In this document: positions 7,847 through 15,482 of the stretch, one piece after another | Layout of the letters: each line of letters opens with the position of its first letter | Numbering within the stretch: position 1 is the stretch's first letter | DNA from: Bacillus timonensis | GTDB lineage: Bacteria > Bacillota > Bacilli > Bacillales > Bacillaceae_L | Length of the DNA stretch: 64,000 nt | Reading direction: 5' to 3' | Assembly (NCBI GenBank): GCA_020171895.1 | Contig: JAIVAN010000003.1 | Location: 744,001-808,000 of the forward strand | Made by a program: the position numbers and the translations under genes | The notes under the pieces: model-generated | Database searches by the model: none | The model's input: the letters and a program-made list of their open reading frames with translations, nothing else | What the model was told of the DNA's origin: nothing

Positions 7847-8014
7847 ATGGGAAGAGGTAAAAGTTTTAATCACAAACTAAAAGGTCATGAGAGTGAAAAA
7901 CCTAAGCATGGAGGAAATGTTTTACCTAAAACCAAGGAAGAGGCTGAGTTTGCGATTGAGCCTGTAGCTAGTGAAGGAGATCGTCCAATTTCCATTAAAG
8001 TAGAGAAGGATTAG
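7847..8014 (+). CDS. Small hydrophilic protein of 55 residues
   Basis: The ATG at 7847 follows GGAGG (7835-7839) with normal spacing; the frame runs 55 codons to TAG. The product begins MGRGKSFNHKLKGHESEKPK and ends PISIKVEKD. It has no hydrophobic segment; the first half is basic (Lys, His, Gly) and the second acidic. The composition suggests a small spore or stress protein, but I recognise no family. It is separated from yppF by about 110 bases and is followed at once by an interspersed repeat, which therefore lies in its 3' untranslated region. Confidence 0.6.
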   Translation: MGRGKSFNHKLKGHESEKPKHGGNVLPKTKEEAEFAIEPVASEGDRPISIKVEKD

Positions 8015-8028
8015 TTCTTTCTAGTGTG

Positions 8029-8274
8029 CTACCCTGAAAATACGACGCTGTATGTGGTGTGTTAACCTTCGTTGCAGGATCCTCGCTTTCCGCGGGGCGC
8101 TGGACTGGAGCCTCCTCGGCTTCGCCTGTGGGGTCTCCAGTCCAGCGCATCTCCCGCAGGAGTCTCGGTCCTTCCACTTCGGTTAACACAGCTAATGTAC
8201 AAGAATTCAACATTTAAAAGAGACAAGTACACATTTTCATTCACCATGGTGTAATACTCACATTGCATGAACGT
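8029..8274 (+). repeat. Interspersed GC-rich palindromic repeat, full copy A
   Basis: This 246-base unit begins ctaccctgaaaatacgac. It carries an outer inverted repeat, tgtgttaacc (8058-8067) / ggttaacaca (8181-8190), and inside it a perfect 14-base inverted repeat, gcgctggactggag (8097-8110) / ctccagtccagcgc (8135-8148). The 3' part is AT-rich, with a caccatggtg palindrome, and ends ...attgcatga. The core is visibly more GC-rich than the surroundings. The same unit recurs at 23908-24146 and, on the other strand, at 60496-60742. Confidence 0.9.
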
Positions 8275-8427
8275 CTACCCTGAAAATACGAAACTCAACT
8301 TGGGGTGTTAATCTCCGTTGCAGGATCCTCGATTAACAGGTATGGGTATTAGGATTTCAACAATTTAATGATATAAATATTAACAATTTTCATTCATTTG
8401 GGTGCGATTTATAAATAGCATGGTAAT
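8275..8427 (+). repeat. Interspersed repeat, internally deleted tandem copy A2
   Basis: It starts again with ctaccctgaaaatacga exactly where copy A ends, keeps the head up to about ggatcctcga (8331), lacks the GC-rich core, and resumes with a diverged tail (ttcattcatttgggtgcgat ... agcatggtaat). A further head-like ctacctg follows at 8428. It is therefore a tandem, deleted derivative. Confidence 0.75.
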
Positions 8428-8485
8428 CTACCTGGGATATTGATGACCTTGATTTTTGTTAAGTGCTATAACGAGATTAATAAAT

Positions 8486-8538
8486 AAAAAAGACATTACT
8501 TATACAGCCTTAGCTGTTATTAAGTAATGTCTTTTTTT
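8486..8538. terminator. Terminator overlapping the yppE stop codon
   Basis: Long arms aaaaagacattactta / taagtaatgtctttttt enclose a loop with a secondary tacagcc-like stem. The minus-strand T-run follows at 8485-8476. The yppE stop (8510-8512) lies within the loop. Confidence 0.8.
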
Positions 8539-8905
8539 CAATTTGCTGTATGACAGCTTCCAAGTTGTACTTTATTGACTCAATTGTGGCCTTACTTCTC
8601 TTTACTTTTAAATCGGGATAAAACACGCTAACTGATAAATTTGTTAAGTTTTCTAATGTGGTTTCAATTTGCATCGTATGAATATATTTAGGCCGTTCCT
8701 TCATAACCCATTGAGTTGCAAGTTCCTTCCATTTCAAACCTTCTTCATTTACCATATCTGCAAAAGGTTTTACTTCACCATAAAAATCTGGCTGAACACC
8801 TTCCATAGTTAATTTTTTATTTAATAAGCTTCGAATTTTTTCATTCAATTCTAAAAGTCTCAATGTTTGTTGAACTAAGCTGTCATATTTATTAATTGTA
8901 ATCAC
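8510..8905 (-). CDS. yppE: YppE-like protein (DUF1798)
   Basis: This 131-residue all-helical protein fits the YppE/DUF1798 family in length and in the MVNEEGLKWKELATQWVMKE core. The family has a known helical-bundle structure but no established function. The only in-frame canonical start with family-like length is the GTG at 8905, which overlaps GAGGTGAT; the exact start is therefore uncertain by a few codons. It is followed by its own terminator and preceded by yppD, 47 bases away on the same strand, so the two may form one unit. Confidence 0.72.
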   Translation of the reverse strand: MITINKYDSLVQQTLRLLELNEKIRSLLNKKLTMEGVQPDFYGEVKPFADMVNEEGLKWKELATQWVMKERPKYIHTMQIETTLENLTNLSVSVFYPDLKVKRSKATIESIKYNLEAVIQQIEKKTLLNNS

Positions 8906-8952
8906 CTCTTGACTATCATAACAAAGTTTCTTTCATGGATAAACAAACTTTG

Positions 8953-9228
8953 TTATTGCAAAACAAGCTTAACGGGATATTTCTGATTTTGTGTGATTTT
9001 TTTATTAGCAGAGATTATTTCACGATGATTATTCATATTAAGCATAATCTGTTCAATTTTCTCAAGTTCTTCAAGTACTACAGAAAGTTCACTACGTGTA
9101 TTTTCATTATAAACCTGGTTATCTCTGATAATATTTTGTGTTACTTTTTCTTCTACAAGATTAATGGTAGCCAACAAATCATTCACTTTTGATAACACTT
9201 CACCCTTACTAATTATTTTCTCACACAT
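8953..9228 (-). CDS. yppD: YppD-like small coiled-coil protein
   Basis: This 91-residue soluble helical protein has a heptad-like central region, RSELSVVLEELEKIEQIMLN. GGGGGGAT before the ATG at 9228 is a strong ribosome-binding site. Position between sspM and yppE matches yppD of B. subtilis, which is a small protein of unknown function with similar helical character. Sequence similarity is modest, so the name rests partly on synteny. It reads divergently from sspM. Confidence 0.6.
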   Translation of the reverse strand: MCEKIISKGEVLSKVNDLLATINLVEEKVTQNIIRDNQVYNENTRSELSVVLEELEKIEQIMLNMNNHREIISANKKITQNQKYPVKLVLQ

Positions 9229-9413
9229 TTCAATCCCCCCTACTTAATTCTCTAAATTAAATATTCTTCATTAAAAGTAATCCCCCTTCACGCTTGACAA
9301 AACTAGTTATGTTTCGGCAAAGAAAGAGCATTTTTGCAATTTAACATTCATCTATATGATGAAAGTATGAAACAAAATCTTGAGTAAATAATACATGTAG
9401 GAGGTGTTATAGA

Positions 9414-9521
9414 ATGTCTGATCGAAACAAGGGAAATAAACAAAAGCCTATTAAACAAAATGAACCGAATACTGGGTTTGGTGATAAAAAGTTAGAAGGA
9501 CCTAATCGACCATCAACATAA
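9414..9521 (+). CDS. sspM: Small acid-soluble spore protein M (minor SASP)
   Basis: A 35-codon frame follows AGGAGGTG at 9399-9406, with ATG at 9414. The product starts MSDRNKGNKQKPIKQNEPN and ends FGDKKLEGPNRPST; B. subtilis SspM (34 residues) ends DKKLGGPNRPST, an almost exact match. Minor SASPs of this type are made in the forespore under sigma-G and incorporated into the spore core. The location between yppD and yppC is the same as in B. subtilis. A strong terminator lies three bases after the stop. It is too short for usual ORF cut-offs. Confidence 0.88.
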   Translation: MSDRNKGNKQKPIKQNEPNTGFGDKKLEGPNRPST

Positions 9522-9523
9522 AC

Positions 9524-9550
9524 AAAAGCAAGGATAACTCCTTGCTTTTT
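9524..9550 (+). terminator. Terminator of sspM
   Basis: Stem aaaagcaagga (9524-9534) / tccttgctttt (9539-9549), loop taac, followed by a T-run. Confidence 0.88.
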
Positions 9551-9584
9551 GTATATTAGAATGATGGCCTTTAGTAATTATCCA

Positions 9585-9688
9585 TACAGCCCGAGGGGCT
9601 CAAGTGGCACCTTAGGGAAAGCGAGGTGCCTGCAACAAAGGTTAAAACCCCATGTTGAGTGTAAGGACTAGTATTCTCAGGCTGGCTA
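9585..9688 (-). repeat. Interspersed repeat, diverged 5'-half fragment (copy D)
   Basis: Read on the minus strand it gives gtagccagcctgagaatac, then ggggttttaacctttgttgc, aggcacctcgctttcc and gccacttgagcc, which aligns with the first half of the repeat at 23908. It lacks everything after the left arm. The yppC stop codon (TAG, 9686-9688) coincides with the first bases of the repeat. Confidence 0.7.
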
Positions 9689-10711
9689 CTCTTTACTAAT
9701 CATATATTCTAAAAGAATTCCCATCTTTAACTGCTTTCTTTTTTTCAAATACCATTGCGTTATTTCATATTGATCATTTATTCTTACTTCCTTATAAAAC
9801 TTATCAATAGCACCGTACTTAGTAAACCAATCAGACTGGCTTTTTCGTTTGTGCTCAATAATTGGATAGGTCGTACGTAAGAACGGCGTATCAATCTCAT
9901 TTAATGTAATCATGTACTGTTCATAGTCTCTCCTAGAACCAGTGTGGGTTGTTTTTAAGGAAAATTGATAAAACTTTTCAAACAACCTTGGATGAAACAA
10001 CAACTTTGATAATTTTTTCCCCAATACAATTCTCTCATTCAACTTTCTAAAATGATTTACAGACAAACCATAGAGTTCCCCCTGTATTGTTGGAAAGATA
10101 ACTGAACTAAAGTGGAGCCAATCCTGCAACTTAAAAGTTAACGACTTAAAAACCTTCTGTTTATAAAATGGATGCTCTATGACTGGCTTTTGAATGACAT
10201 TCTGTTCATTAATAATTAAGGAAGTCAATAACCTTTCTTCGTTATTATATTTCCAAAATAATTCCCATTCTGTTTCGATAAACGATGAAATCTGAAATTC
10301 TTTAAATAAATGAAACAACGGCTTCTTATAAAATAAGGAGTATTTATAAAGCAATAATTGCGGATATGCATCTAAGAAAATGAGCCAATTTGCTCGTTCA
10401 TAAGTTAAGAATAGTGTTTTTCTTACCTCACTTTTTAAACTTATTGGAAACCACTTCCCCTCTAAATCACACATATTCCAACCAGCATTTCTTGATACCA
10501 TACTAGCTAGAAATGCCCACCTAATATTTCGATGTTTGTCAAAATAATTTGCATAAGCTCCTGTTCTGGATATATTGTCTTTATTAAATTTTTCTGTTTC
10601 TCTTGTGATTATTTTCACTAGGTTCTGTTCATTAACCGTGTATGATACGGGGCGCTTTCTCCTAGTAATTACTTCTTTATGAAGATTTAAAAAGTATCTT
10701 CGAGAATCCAC
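9686..10711 (-). CDS. yppC: YppC-like protein (DUF2515)
   Basis: This protein of about 341 residues belongs to the DUF2515/YppC family: TGAYANYFDKHRNIRWAFLA followed by SMVSRNAGWNMCDLEG, and a repeated FLTYERANWLIFLDAYPQLL segment. No catalytic motif or membrane segment is evident. AAGGTGGG lies too close to the GTG at 10717 and fits the GTG at 10711 better. It diverges from recU across a gap of about 360 bases, as in B. subtilis. The stop codon abuts a truncated interspersed repeat, hinting that an insertion may have trimmed or redefined the 3' end. Confidence 0.78.
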   Translation of the reverse strand: MDSRRYFLNLHKEVITRRKRPVSYTVNEQNLVKIITRETEKFNKDNISRTGAYANYFDKHRNIRWAFLASMVSRNAGWNMCDLEGKWFPISLKSEVRKTLFLTYERANWLIFLDAYPQLLLYKYSLFYKKPLFHLFKEFQISSFIETEWELFWKYNNEERLLTSLIINEQNVIQKPVIEHPFYKQKVFKSLTFKLQDWLHFSSVIFPTIQGELYGLSVNHFRKLNERIVLGKKLSKLLFHPRLFEKFYQFSLKTTHTGSRRDYEQYMITLNEIDTPFLRTTYPIIEHKRKSQSDWFTKYGAIDKFYKEVRINDQYEITQWYLKKRKQLKMGILLEYMISKE

Positions 10712-10717
10712 ATTCAC

Positions 10718-11076
10718 CCCACCTTATTGTTTTATTCACATTATTTTTAAGCTTAAACGTAATCTGCTTAGTTTTAGAATGAACTCTTTTATAGTTCCTC
10801 AGATTAATACAAAACAACATATTATGTGGAAATTACCAATAAACAAGATATTACTTTTTAGTTAACACTAAAGCTTTTCGTTTGAATTTTTTAAAGTAAA
10901 CCCTTACCTATTGTCCATCAGTTCTTATTTTATCCCCATAAACCATTTAACTATTACGTATCTTGTATTATCGGTATTGTTTAGGAATATATACCTAGGT
11001 TAACCAACTACATTTCTGTAACCTTTATTAAGCATTTTCTGTTATGATATATAATAGGCTTTAAGGGGGCAATAAA
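10718..11076 (+). promoter_or_regulatory. Divergent yppC/recU intergenic region with a -10-like TATAAT
   Basis: The region is AT-rich and contains no coding frame with a ribosome-binding site. A perfect TATAAT at 11050-11055 lies 21 bases before the recU ATG, with the AGGGGG site (11064-11069) between. No good -35 hexamer is visible 17 bases upstream. I see nothing else in this gap. Confidence 0.4.
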
Positions 11077-11682
11077 ATGAATATCCGCTATCCAAATGGC
11101 AAGTCATACTCTACATCAAGTCAATTGAAGTTAACAAATAGAAAAAACAATAACATATATAGTAACCGAGGGATGACTCTTGAAGAAGATTTAAATGAAA
11201 CAAATCAATATTACTTAAGTGAAAACATTGCTGTAATCCATAAAAAACCAACTCCAATTCAAATTGTAAAAGTTGACTACCCTAGCAGAAGTGCTGCAGT
11301 CATAAAAGAGGCATACTTCAAACTCGCTTCTACAACAGACTACAATGGAGTATATAAAAGTAAGTATATTGATTTCGAGGCAAAAGAGACAAAAAACAAA
11401 ACATCTTTTCCTTTACAAAACTTTCATGAACACCAAATCTTACATATGAAGAAAGTGATTGAACAAGGTGGAATCTCTTTTATCATTTTAAGATTTTCAA
11501 CCACAGATGACATTTACTTCTTAGAGGGAAAACACATGTTAACATTTTGGGAACGACAAACTAAAGGTGGTAGAAAATCTATTACTAGAGAAGAAATTGA
11601 AACAGTTGGACATAAAATTTCTATTGGTTATCAACCTAGAATTGATTATATTAAAGTTATAAATGAGTTATATTTTAGATGA
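11077..11682 (+). CDS. recU: RecU Holliday junction resolvase
   Basis: The protein of 201 residues is close to the B. subtilis length (206). The nuclease core is visible: [18 protein letters not shown] at the start, KVDYP, the metal-binding [20 protein letters not shown] (D-x-E-x-K pattern), then [10 protein letters not shown] and [10 protein letters not shown]. RecU cuts four-way DNA junctions during recombination and segregation and also modulates RecA. It lies 27 bases before ponA on the same strand, the conserved recU-ponA pair of Firmicutes. Confidence 0.95.
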   Translation: MNIRYPNGKSYSTSSQLKLTNRKNNNIYSNRGMTLEEDLNETNQYYLSENIAVIHKKPTPIQIVKVDYPSRSAAVIKEAYFKLASTTDYNGVYKSKYIDFEAKETKNKTSFPLQNFHEHQILHMKKVIEQGGISFIILRFSTTDDIYFLEGKHMLTFWERQTKGGRKSITREEIETVGHKISIGYQPRIDYIKVINELYFR

Positions 11683-11709
11683 TTTAATTTTTGAAAGGCA
11701 GGAAACAAC

Positions 11710-14205
11710 ATGTCCGAGAAGTATCGAACTAGAGAAGAACGTAGACACATAAAGAAATCAAAAAAAAGACTAAAAAAAAGCAAGGGTCCATTACTTAAAA
11801 AAATATTCATCTTTATACTACTCATAGGGATTATAGGGATTATAACTGGAGCGACTACATTTTTTGTTTTGGCAAAGGACGCTCCCCCACTAGATGAAGC
11901 AGCCCTTCGAGACCCACTTTCATCAAAGGTATATGATAAAAACGGTGAATTAATTTATGAGTTCGGTTCCGAAAAACGAACATTTGTATCTTACAATGAA
12001 ATCCCTGAGATTGTAAGAAATGCATTTATTGCTACTGAAGACGCAAGATTTTTTAAGCATCACGGAATTGATGTAGTTCGTTTTGCTGGTGCTGTAGTTG
12101 CCAATATAACAGATGGATTTGGTTCAGAGGGTGCTAGTACGATTACACAACAGGTTGTGAAAAACTCATTTCTAACAAATGAAAAGACGATTAAAAGAAA
12201 AGCACAAGAATTATGGCTCTCCTTTCAACTTGAGAGTAAATATTCAAAACAAGAAATATTAGAAATGTACTTAAATAAAATCTATTTCGGTCCTGGGAAT
12301 ACTCATGGAGTAGCTAAAGCTTCAGAAGTATATTTCGGAAAGCCTTTAAATGAGTTAGATTTACATGAAGCTGCATTACTAGCTGGCCTACCCAAGAGTC
12401 CAACCTATTACAATCCTTTTAATTACCCAGAAGCGGCAGAAAAAAGACGTAATATCGTATTAACTCTTATGGAAAGACATGGCTTTATTTCAAAAGCAGA
12501 AGCAGATGCTGCTAAAGCAATCGATGTTGAAACATCTCTTGTAGATTCTAAACCCGAGTCACAGCCTATTGATTCTTTTATAGATCAGGTAAAGAAAGAG
12601 ATCTCTGAAGAAGAAAATATTGATGTGTTCACAGGTGGACTTGAAATCTATACAACTTTTGATTCCAATGCACAAGAACATATTGACTATCTTCTTTCTT
12701 CAGATGAAATAATTAATTATCCAAATGATGACTTTCAAGCTGGAATTGCCTTAATTGACACAAAAACTGGTGAAATTAGAGCTTTAGGTGGTGGAAGAAA
12801 TCAAAGTGCTACAACAAGAATTAACTTTGCTATTGATCCACTCAACCAACCAGGTTCTACAATAAAACCTATCTTAGATTATGGTCCAGCTATAGAGCAT
12901 CTAAAGTGGTCTACTTACCATCAGATTGACGATGAACCTTATAGCTATTCAGACGGTACACCTATTAAAAACTGGGATGGAAAGCACTTAGGAAAGATGT
13001 CAATACGAACAGCGCTAGCTAAATCAAGAAATATACCAGCACTAAAAGCATTACAAGCAGTTGGTCTTGAAAAAGCAAGGCAATTCGCTGTCAGTCTAGG
13101 TATTCCTTTTAAAGATACGATTTTTGAATCTTATTCAATAGGAGGTGTAGAAGAAGGTATATCACCTCTACAAATGGCTGGGGCTTATGGAGCATTCGGG
13201 AACAATGGTATTTTCATAAAACCGCATGCTGTTAAGAAAATTGTCTTTCCAGATGACACTGAAATGGATCTATCACCAGAACAGGTTCCAGTAATGAAAG
13301 ACTCCACAGCATTTTTAGTAACGGATATGCTTAAATCAGTTCTACAACCTGGTGGTACAGCTTCAAATGTAAATGTGCCAGGTCTGCATATTGCTGGTAA
13401 AACAGGTACGACGAATTTCGACCGAGCTACTAGAGAAAAGTATAATATTCCAGGTGGAGCTGTTCCAGATGCATGGTTTGTTGGGTATACACCATCTTAT
13501 ACAGCAGCTGTTTGGACTGGATATCGTGATAGTAAGCAATGGATGCAATCAACTGCAGAGCAACAAATTGCTAAGCAAATATTTAAAAGTATCATTACGA
13601 AAGTTTCAGCAGGAGAAGATACAAGTGACTTTAAAATGCCTAACAGTGTTGTTAAGGTTGCTGTTGAAAAAGGTTCAGACCCTGCTAAATTAGCAAGTGA
13701 ATTTACTCCAAAAGAAGAAATTGAATACGAATACTTCATCAAAGGGACAGAACCTGTTGAAGTATCAACGAAGTATGAAGTATTACCTGCCCCAACTGAA
13801 GTTCAAATTGCTTACGATGAAGAAACGAATGAAATTACGTTGTCTTGGGGATATGCAGAAGAATATTTAGATAAGGTAACATTTGAAATTAGTCAATCCA
13901 TTGACGAGGGTAGTTTTACTCTACTGACAACAACAAAAGACTTTAAAGTGATTATAAAAGATCCAATACCTGAAGCGAAATACAGTTTTAAAATAGAAGC
14001 AATAAATTTAGAAGATGAAGAGAACAGAAGTGAGGCAGTGGTAACCTCAATTGAGATTCCTGGAAAACCTGAAGATGAACTTGATGTTATCCCTGGTGAA
14101 GAAGAGAAAAAAGAGGATCCTGTCGATGAAGACAAAGAGGAAGATGGATCAATCTTACCTCCTATAATTAACCCCCCTGGTAATGACAAGAAGAAGAACA
14201 ACTAA
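11710..14205 (+). CDS. ponA: Class A penicillin-binding protein 1 (PBP1A/1B)
   Basis: This bifunctional peptidoglycan synthase has 831 residues. A basic cytoplasmic tail (1-37) is followed by one membrane anchor (about 38-62). The glycosyltransferase domain has EDARFFKHHGID and GASTITQQVVKN. The transpeptidase domain has the Ser-x-x-Lys site QPGSTIKP, the SRN triad in AKSRNIPA, and AGKTGTTNFD. After about residue 690 comes a fibronectin-III-like segment and a Glu/Asp/Lys/Pro-rich tail ending PPGNDKKKNN. It is somewhat shorter than B. subtilis PonA (914) in that disordered tail. GAAAGGCAGG precedes the start. Confidence 0.96.
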   Translation: MSEKYRTREERRHIKKSKKRLKKSKGPLLKKIFIFILLIGIIGIITGATTFFVLAKDAPPLDEAALRDPLSSKVYDKNGELIYEFGSEKRTFVSYNEIPEIVRNAFIATEDARFFKHHGIDVVRFAGAVVANITDGFGSEGASTITQQVVKNSFLTNEKTIKRKAQELWLSFQLESKYSKQEILEMYLNKIYFGPGNTHGVAKASEVYFGKPLNELDLHEAALLAGLPKSPTYYNPFNYPEAAEKRRNIVLTLMERHGFISKAEADAAKAIDVETSLVDSKPESQPIDSFIDQVKKEISEEENIDVFTGGLEIYTTFDSNAQEHIDYLLSSDEIINYPNDDFQAGIALIDTKTGEIRALGGGRNQSATTRINFAIDPLNQPGSTIKPILDYGPAIEHLKWSTYHQIDDEPYSYSDGTPIKNWDGKHLGKMSIRTALAKSRNIPALKALQAVGLEKARQFAVSLGIPFKDTIFESYSIGGVEEGISPLQMAGAYGAFGNNGIFIKPHAVKKIVFPDDTEMDLSPEQVPVMKDSTAFLVTDMLKSVLQPGGTASNVNVPGLHIAGKTGTTNFDRATREKYNIPGGAVPDAWFVGYTPSYTAAVWTGYRDSKQWMQSTAEQQIAKQIFKSIITKVSAGEDTSDFKMPNSVVKVAVEKGSDPAKLASEFTPKEEIEYEYFIKGTEPVEVSTKYEVLPAPTEVQIAYDEETNEITLSWGYAEEYLDKVTFEISQSIDEGSFTLLTTTKDFKVIIKDPIPEAKYSFKIEAINLEDEENRSEAVVTSIEIPGKPEDELDVIPGEEEKKEDPVDEDKEEDGSILPPIINPPGNDKKKNN

Positions 14206-14225
14206 ACATACGTGATTAATGACAT

Positions 14226-14257
14226 AAAATAACCTCAACATTTGTTGAGGTTATTTT
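14226..14257. terminator. Bidirectional terminator between ponA and ypoC
   Basis: The 15-base arms aaaataacctcaaca / tgttgaggttatttt are followed by a T-run on the plus strand. The ypoC stop codon (14251-14253) lies inside the right arm. Confidence 0.88.
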
Positions 14258-14784
14258 TTTATAGCATTTTTTTTATAATATATTTTTGTGTATTCTTCAA
14301 ATAATTGTACCAATTGTATGAAAGCAGAGTAATGATTAGGTTTTTTCATAATAAAACGTAATCTTTCAACACTGTTTATTGGTTTCAGAGCAAATTTTTC
14401 GATTTCCGATTCCCACTTCACAAGATTTTTCACATTTTCTCCATTTGACCAGTATAAGTAACAGAGAAAGTAGTTAATGGAATGAATCATTGATTTCAAA
14501 GCCTCTTCTGATTTTCTGTTTTTAAACAGATTATCTAGCTCTTCTCTATTTACCTTCCACTTTCTTAATAATAATTGTATAGATTCTTGGTGATTAATCC
14601 AAGGTAACCAAATATCTAATTTATATCTGAAATAAATATCGTAAGCGAAAAAATCTTGTTCCAATGTTTCTTCAAAAGATTTAGATGAATCGAAAAAAAT
14701 GAAATCGTCTCCAACAAAAAACAAAGACAATTTCAGGTCGTCAGGAACCTTTAAATGCTTAACATCATCAGTTTGTTTAGGCAA
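14251..14784 (-). CDS. ypoC: YpoC-like protein
   Basis: This 177-residue helical protein lies directly after nth, as ypoC does in B. subtilis. The segment YDIYFRYKLDIWLPWINHQE followed by SIQLLLRKWK, and the later HSINYFLCYLYWSNG, fit that family. Function is unknown. The start is TTG at 14784, three bases after the nth stop, with AAAGGA inside the end of nth, so translation is probably coupled. No membrane segment or motif of known activity is visible. Confidence 0.78.
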   Translation of the reverse strand: MPKQTDDVKHLKVPDDLKLSLFFVGDDFIFFDSSKSFEETLEQDFFAYDIYFRYKLDIWLPWINHQESIQLLLRKWKVNREELDNLFKNRKSEEALKSMIHSINYFLCYLYWSNGENVKNLVKWESEIEKFALKPINSVERLRFIMKKPNHYSAFIQLVQLFEEYTKIYYKKNAIKK

Positions 14785-14787
14785 TTT

Positions 14788-15438
14788 TCATAATTTTCCT
14801 TTCATCCTCTTTTGTCCTTCACGACATAGGTGCAGTAATGGACATTCATCACACTGAGGCGATTGAGCCTTACAGTGATATCTACCGAAAAAAATTAATC
14901 GATGATGAGTAACAGACCATTCTTCTTCGGGTATCTTCTTCATCAACGTCTTTTCTACTTCTAAAACCGAGTCCTTCCAACGACAGATACCTAATCTTTT
15001 ACTTACTCTTTCCACATGTGTATCTACCGCGATAGCTGGTACATCAAATGCAACAGATACAACTACATTTGCTGTTTTTCGTCCTACTCCTGGAAGCTTC
15101 GTTAATTCATCTCTGTCTTTAGGCACCGCACCGTTGTATTCTTTAATAATTAATTCGCAAAGTTTTCTAATATTCTTTGCTTTATTGCGATACAATCCAA
15201 TTGAACGTATATCTTGTTGCAATTCCTCTAAAGAAACAGCTAAATAGTCTTCCGGTGTTTTATATTTTTCAAAAAGAGTAGCTGTTACTTTGTTCACAAG
15301 TACATCTGTACATTGCGCAGATAATGCAACAGCAATTACTAATTCAAATGGATTTTTATGAACTAATTCACAGTGAGCATCTGGAAACATGTTTGCCATT
15401 GTATCTAAACACTCTCGAATTTGACTTTTATTTAACAC
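14788..15438 (-). CDS. nth: Endonuclease III (DNA glycosylase/AP lyase)
   Basis: This base-excision repair enzyme removes oxidised pyrimidines. The helix-hairpin-helix LPGVGRKTANVV carries the catalytic lysine region, VDTHVERVSKRLG contains the catalytic Asp, and the C-terminal CKAQSPQCDECPLLHLC holds the four cysteines of the 4Fe-4S cluster (C-x6-C-x2-C-x5-C). Length is 216 residues from the GTG at 15438, which has AGGTGAT upstream; an in-frame GTG at 15447 lies in that site. It follows dnaD and precedes ypoC in a conserved operon. Confidence 0.95.
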   Translation of the reverse strand: MLNKSQIRECLDTMANMFPDAHCELVHKNPFELVIAVALSAQCTDVLVNKVTATLFEKYKTPEDYLAVSLEELQQDIRSIGLYRNKAKNIRKLCELIIKEYNGAVPKDRDELTKLPGVGRKTANVVVSVAFDVPAIAVDTHVERVSKRLGICRWKDSVLEVEKTLMKKIPEEEWSVTHHRLIFFGRYHCKAQSPQCDECPLLHLCREGQKRMKGKL

Positions 15439-15482
15439 GAATATCACCTATTTTTAAGTTTAAGCTTTTTTATTTTTACATC

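Noticed and set aside
7995-8268. Three overlapping 60-72 codon open frames on both strands
   Set aside because: They lie across the interspersed repeat; similar frames recur only because the repeat is GC-rich and palindromic. No ribosome-binding site and no protein-like composition.
8935-9192. An 85-codon plus-strand frame opposite yppD
   Set aside because: It runs antisense to a better supported gene with a strong ribosome-binding site; its Phe/Ile/Tyr-rich product is typical of an antisense shadow.
13373-14201. Several open frames of 61-106 codons overlapping ponA
   Set aside because: They are in other frames or the other strand of an intact, well-conserved gene. Low-complexity Ser/Phe/Leu composition marks them as shadows.
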